Origin: Pseudorhodobacter antarcticus
GTDB taxonomy: Bacteria; Pseudomonadota; Alphaproteobacteria; Rhodobacterales; Rhodobacteraceae
DNA length: 23,500 nucleotides
Assembly (NCBI GenBank): GCA_945860375.1
Contig: CAMAQR010000055.1
Location: 1 to 23,500 of the forward strand
Direction: 5' to 3'
A program made the translations under genes and the position numbers. This document shows, one piece after another, positions 21,621-23,500 of the stretch. The first letter of the stretch is position 1. Each line of letters starts with the position of its first letter. The notes under the pieces are model-generated. The model was not told the origin of the DNA, made no database searches, and saw nothing but the letters and a program-made list of their open reading frames with translations.

Positions 21621-22050
21621 GACCTGCTCCGTCTCCCGTGGTCGGCCAATAACGGCACACAGATCAAGGTTCGCCAAGGCAAGACAAATCAGAAGATGGT
21701 CCCGTTGGCCGCCCCGTTGAGGGCTGCCCTCGATGGGACGCCCAAAGAATCGATCACCATCCTGACGACTGCGAACAAGACCTCGTGGACCTCTGATGGC
21801 TTCCGCACGTCTTGGCGAAGGGCTACTGAGAAGGCCGGGATTTTGGGGCCCATTTTTCACGATTTGCGTGGGACGGATGTGACTCGTTTCGCGGTGAGCG
21901 GAAGCGCCCATGCCGAGATCGCGACGTTTATCGGGCACTGCCAGGACACTATCGGCGCGATATGCGACGCCCACCATCTCAGCCATGATCCGCGTCTGGC
22001 AGAATCAGCGTTGAAGAAGCGGGAAATGCACGAAGCGGGACTAAAAGCTC
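21621..22050 (+). pseudogene. Tyrosine recombinase (integrase) C-terminal remnant
   Basis: The plus-strand frame from 21621 reads DLLRLPWSANNGTQIKVRQ, then GKTNQKMVPL, and later IFHDLRGTDVTRFAVSG, EIATFIGHCQDT and DAHHLSHDPRLAESALKK. This is the catalytic half of a phage-type integrase: the HxxR box (HDLR) and the GH box are present. The tyrosine expected 13 residues after the GH histidine is His, codon CAT at 21975-21977, one transition away from TAT. The N-terminal half is absent, since the sequence runs directly into the SulP remnant. It points at, and its frame runs into, the 3' end of tRNA-Trp, a typical integration site. It is probably the scar of an integrated element. Confidence 0.75.
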
Positions 22051-22114
22051 CCAGCTGTCCTGCCAACTGCCGCAGATGTTCAACCCGGAACATTCTCGAA
22101 GTCATTGGGAAGAT

Positions 22115-22190
22115 TGGCAGGAGTTGGGGGACTCGAACCCACGACCCTCGGTTTTGGAGACCGATGCTCTACCAACTGAGCTAAACTCCT
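22115..22190 (-). tRNA. trnW: tRNA-Trp (anticodon CCA)
   Basis: The minus strand folds into a full cloverleaf: acceptor AGGAGTT/AACTCCT, D-arm with AGTTGGTAGA, anticodon stem TCGGT/ACCGA around CTCCAAA (anticodon CCA), and T-loop TTCGAGT. Discriminator G and CCA are encoded (complement of 22115-22117 for CCA). The T-stem GTGGG/CCCCC has a U·C mismatch at its second pair. Its place after a tuf gene and before secE is the usual alphaproteobacterial order, but accessory DNA has entered on both sides. The 3' end faces the integrase remnant. Confidence 0.97.
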
Positions 22191-22202
22191 GTGCCTGCGG
22201 CG

Positions 22203-22231
22203 GGGTTACGGCAGGGCCAACGGGAAATCAA
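22203..22231 (-). promoter_or_regulatory. Promoter candidate for tRNA-Trp
   Basis: TTGATT (complement of 22226-22231), 17 bases, and TAACCC (complement of 22203-22208) on the minus strand lie 13-41 bases upstream of the tRNA 5' end. Spacing and position fit a tRNA promoter; the -10 is weak. Confidence 0.35.
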
Positions 22232-22280
22232 GGGGGATTTCCAAGTTGCACCGCTGCAAATCACAATTGCAGGAATTTTC

Positions 22281-22302
22281 ACGCCCCGTATCAAGGGGGC
22301 GT
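22281..22302 (-). terminator. Hairpin at the end of the hypothetical gene
   Basis: ACGCCCC-8 bases-GGGGCGT forms a seven-pair stem whose loop includes the stop codon of the hypothetical gene (complement of 22291-22293). On the minus strand GAAAATTCC follows. The absence of a T-run makes termination uncertain. Confidence 0.3.
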
Positions 22303-22860
22303 CGGATCAGTGTCAATCGGACGAAAGCAGTTGACGGTGCCCGACACTTCATGCGTCACCTTGGTGATGGTGGTGCTGATGACTCTGCCTTTGTCGTCGC
22401 GGACATATTGAGTGTCCTCGGTCGGCGCAGGGGGTGTCAGCACCAGTTCCACTGTCTGAACCTTGCCCGTCACCGGCGGGATGTTTTGCTCGATAACCTC
22501 GACAATCTCGGCAGACACAACCCGCACCACAAGGGCCGAATGATGCGCTTTTCCACGGACTTGGTCAAAGTAGTCCTCGCTGAACCGGGTGCCCTCGGCG
22601 TTGCTGACATCAACGCGGGTGGTCTTGCGCCAGACATAGCTTTGAAACTGCAGCACGTCGCCGGGCCGCAGCGACACGATATTCACCGGTGTGCCCCAGA
22701 TGTATGAGACGTTTTTGCCAAACTTCGGCGTGAGCCCGATGGACGATTTCGCCCCTGCGCCGACAATGGAATCCTCAACCAAAGTCCAGCACTCGCCATC
22801 CTTGTACCGGTTGATCTGGCGTTGCGCAAAAGTCAGTGCGGTGTTTGCAACATAGGGCAT
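22291..22860 (-). CDS. Hypothetical protein with papain-like Cys/His layout
   Basis: This 189-residue soluble-looking protein has no clear signal peptide. Around C24 it reads YKDGECWTLVEDSIVGAGAK, a conserved-looking Cys at the start of a helix. It then has YIWGTPV (53-59), LRPGDVLQFQ (64-73), AHHSALVVRVV (105-115, H107) and VIEQN (122-126). Cys in a helix, PGD-strand, His followed by a hydrophobic strand, then a polar Gln/Asn is the order of NlpC/P60-, CHAP- and BBC1/AIM3-type papain folds. A peptidase or amidase activity is therefore possible, but the family is not certain. The C-terminal 60 residues are Thr/Pro/Val-rich. I chose ATG 22858-22860 because AAGGGA lies about nine bases upstream; an in-frame TTG at 22887 is less likely. 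It is an accessory insertion between tuf and tRNA-Trp. Confidence 0.7.
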   Translation of the reverse strand: MPYVANTALTFAQRQINRYKDGECWTLVEDSIVGAGAKSSIGLTPKFGKNVSYIWGTPVNIVSLRPGDVLQFQSYVWRKTTRVDVSNAEGTRFSEDYFDQVRGKAHHSALVVRVVSAEIVEVIEQNIPPVTGKVQTVELVLTPPAPTEDTQYVRDDKGRVISTTITKVTHEVSGTVNCFRPIDTDPTPP

Positions 22861-23020
22861 CAGAGCAATCCCTTGATATGGTTTCAAATTAAATCAGGTC
22901 GGAAAATATGATGACCGTCGGCGAGAAGTTTAGCGCGGAATGGGGGTTCTGGATAGGTTTTTCATGCGGCGGCTGCTTGGATTTGGTCAGGCAAACCGCC
23001 AAAGTTCCGCGCCCGTAAAT
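22861..23020. other. AT-richer gap between hypothetical gene and DUF2798 gene
   Basis: The 160 bases separate two divergently oriented genes and are visibly richer in A and T near 22880-22915 than the rest of the window, which suits a promoter region. No -35/-10 pair stood out clearly enough to call. Confidence 0.35.
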
Positions 23021-23462
23021 ATGGAAACTCCCCCTGATCTTCGCCCGATTTGCCCCCGTTTTGCCCGGCCTTGTCCTGTCCGGCCTGGTGTCTTTCATCG
23101 TCTTTGACCTGTCCACTTTCCGCGTCCTTGGCTTGGACAGCGGTTTTGGTGTGGCTTGGATGGGCATTTGGGCGGTGTCTTGGGCAGTGGCTTTTCCGGT
23201 GGTTGTGGTAGTGGCCCCACCAACCCGGCGAATAGTGGCGCGGCTGGTGCATTCAGAGGTGCGCCTGGACACGGCGCAAACAAAAACCGCGCGGGGTTGC
23301 CCCCGCGCGGTGAATGTCATTCCGCAAGGTGCGTGCTGGCACGCCTCATCCCTTACGCCAGGATTTTCGACACGACGCCTGCACCGACGGTGCGGCCGCC
23401 TTCGCGGATGGCGAAGCGCAGTTTTTCTTCCATCGCGATCGGCGCGATCAGTTCGACGTTGA
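23021..23462 (+). pseudogene. DUF2798-family small membrane protein, probably frameshifted
   Basis: The plus strand encodes ARFAPVLPGLVLSGLVSF, then LGLDSGFGVAWMGIWAVS, then WAVAFPVVVVVAPPTRRIVA. This is the two-helix pattern of DUF2798 proteins, which are about 75-80 residues. The frame that carries it has no ATG; a TTG at 23061 is the first usual start but cuts the family's N-terminus. An ATG at 23021 is out of frame by one base: removing one C from the C5 run at 23030-23034 gives METPLIFARFAPVLPG, a fitting start. The family-like part ends at 23249, yet the frame continues through the tuf terminator and into antisense tuf, stopping at 23460-23462, so the original stop is also lost. It is either decayed or has a base error. 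It is the only plus-strand non-integrase gene here; function unknown. Confidence 0.55.
23275..23311 (-). terminator. Intrinsic terminator of tuf (copy 2)
   Basis: The minus strand has ACCGCGCGGGG-GCAA-CCCCGCGCGGT, a perfect 11-pair stem with a GNRA loop (23286-23296 with 23301-23311), followed by TTTTTGTTTGCG. It lies 41 bases after the tuf stop. Stem and T-run are textbook, so tuf copy 2 most likely ends here and does not run into the genes toward tRNA-Trp. Confidence 0.9.
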
Positions 23463-23500
23463 ACTTCAGGTTGTCGCCCGGCATCACCATCTCGGTGCCT
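23353..23500 (-). CDS. tuf: Elongation factor Tu, 5'-truncated by window edge (copy 2)
   Basis: Only the last 48 residues or so and the TAA stop (complement of 23353-23355) are inside the window. The end reads [12 protein letters not shown], preceded by FAIREGGR and the barrel strand [20 protein letters not shown] in overlapping parts: the C-terminal domain of EF-Tu. It is followed by a strong terminator. Together with the N-terminal fragment at the other edge it shows two tuf genes in the same orientation bracketing the rpl-rpo-str region. Because the two fragments cover different ends of the protein, their sequence identity cannot be compared here. Confidence 0.97.
   Translation of the reverse strand, partial: GTEMVMPGDNLKFNVELIAPIAMEEKLRFAIREGGRTVGAGVVSKILA

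Noticed and set aside
20460..22114. Second copy of the tRNA-Trp 3' end marking the far side of an island
   Set aside because: I scanned by eye for the tRNA 3' sequence and found no convincing repeat in this interval; a computed search would be better.
22962..23252. Minus-strand frame with a Gln/Gly/Lys-rich product between tuf and the hypothetical gene
   Set aside because: It overlaps the DUF2798 pattern on the plus strand, which is far more protein-like; the minus product resembles no family.

Overview
The window is a GC-rich alphaproteobacterial chromosome segment, most likely from the Rhodobacterales (Rhodobacter/Paracoccus/Roseobacter relatives). This rests on the protein sequences of EF-Tu, EF-G, RpoB, RpoC and the L and S proteins, and on the order tuf – tRNA-Trp – secE – nusG – rplK – rplA – rplJ – rplL – rpoB – rpoC … rpsL – rpsG – fusA – tuf. 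Nearly everything is on the minus strand, so the genes read from high to low coordinates.

Layout in the direction of transcription. (1) 23500–22115: the 3' end of one tuf copy with a strong terminator, a plus-strand DUF2798 membrane-protein gene that looks frameshifted, a hypothetical protein with a papain-like Cys/His layout, and tRNA-Trp. (2) 22114–20577: a small gene graveyard with a plus-strand tyrosine-recombinase remnant next to the tRNA 3' end and a minus-strand SulP/STAS-domain remnant, followed by an intact msrB. (3) 20525–8244: the core transcription/translation cluster secE, nusG, rplKAJL and rpoBC, with spacers full of stem-loops, two internal promoter candidates and a strong terminator after rpoC. 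(4) 7870–3815: an accessory block between rpoC and rpsL. It holds an EamA-type transporter, then a tightly overlapping four-gene operon: GT2 polyprenyl-phosphate sugar synthase, LAB_N membrane protein, ArnT-like GT39 transferase and PAP2 phosphatase. It has its own promoter and probably decorates lipid A or another envelope glycolipid. (5) 3802–1: the str operon rpsL–rpsG–fusA–tuf, with a perfect TTGACA -35 box and a long structured leader.

The core genes make the elongating transcription and translation machinery: RNA polymerase beta and beta', NusG, ribosomal proteins L11, L1, L10, L7/L12, S12 and S7, EF-G and EF-Tu. SecE is the one Sec-translocon subunit among them. The most unusual parts are the accessory material at two places where the ancestral operon is interrupted: the tRNA-Trp side, which looks like the scar of an integrated element, and the rpoC–rpsL junction, which holds the glycolipid cassette. 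I found no CRISPR array, rRNA gene or intact mobile element.
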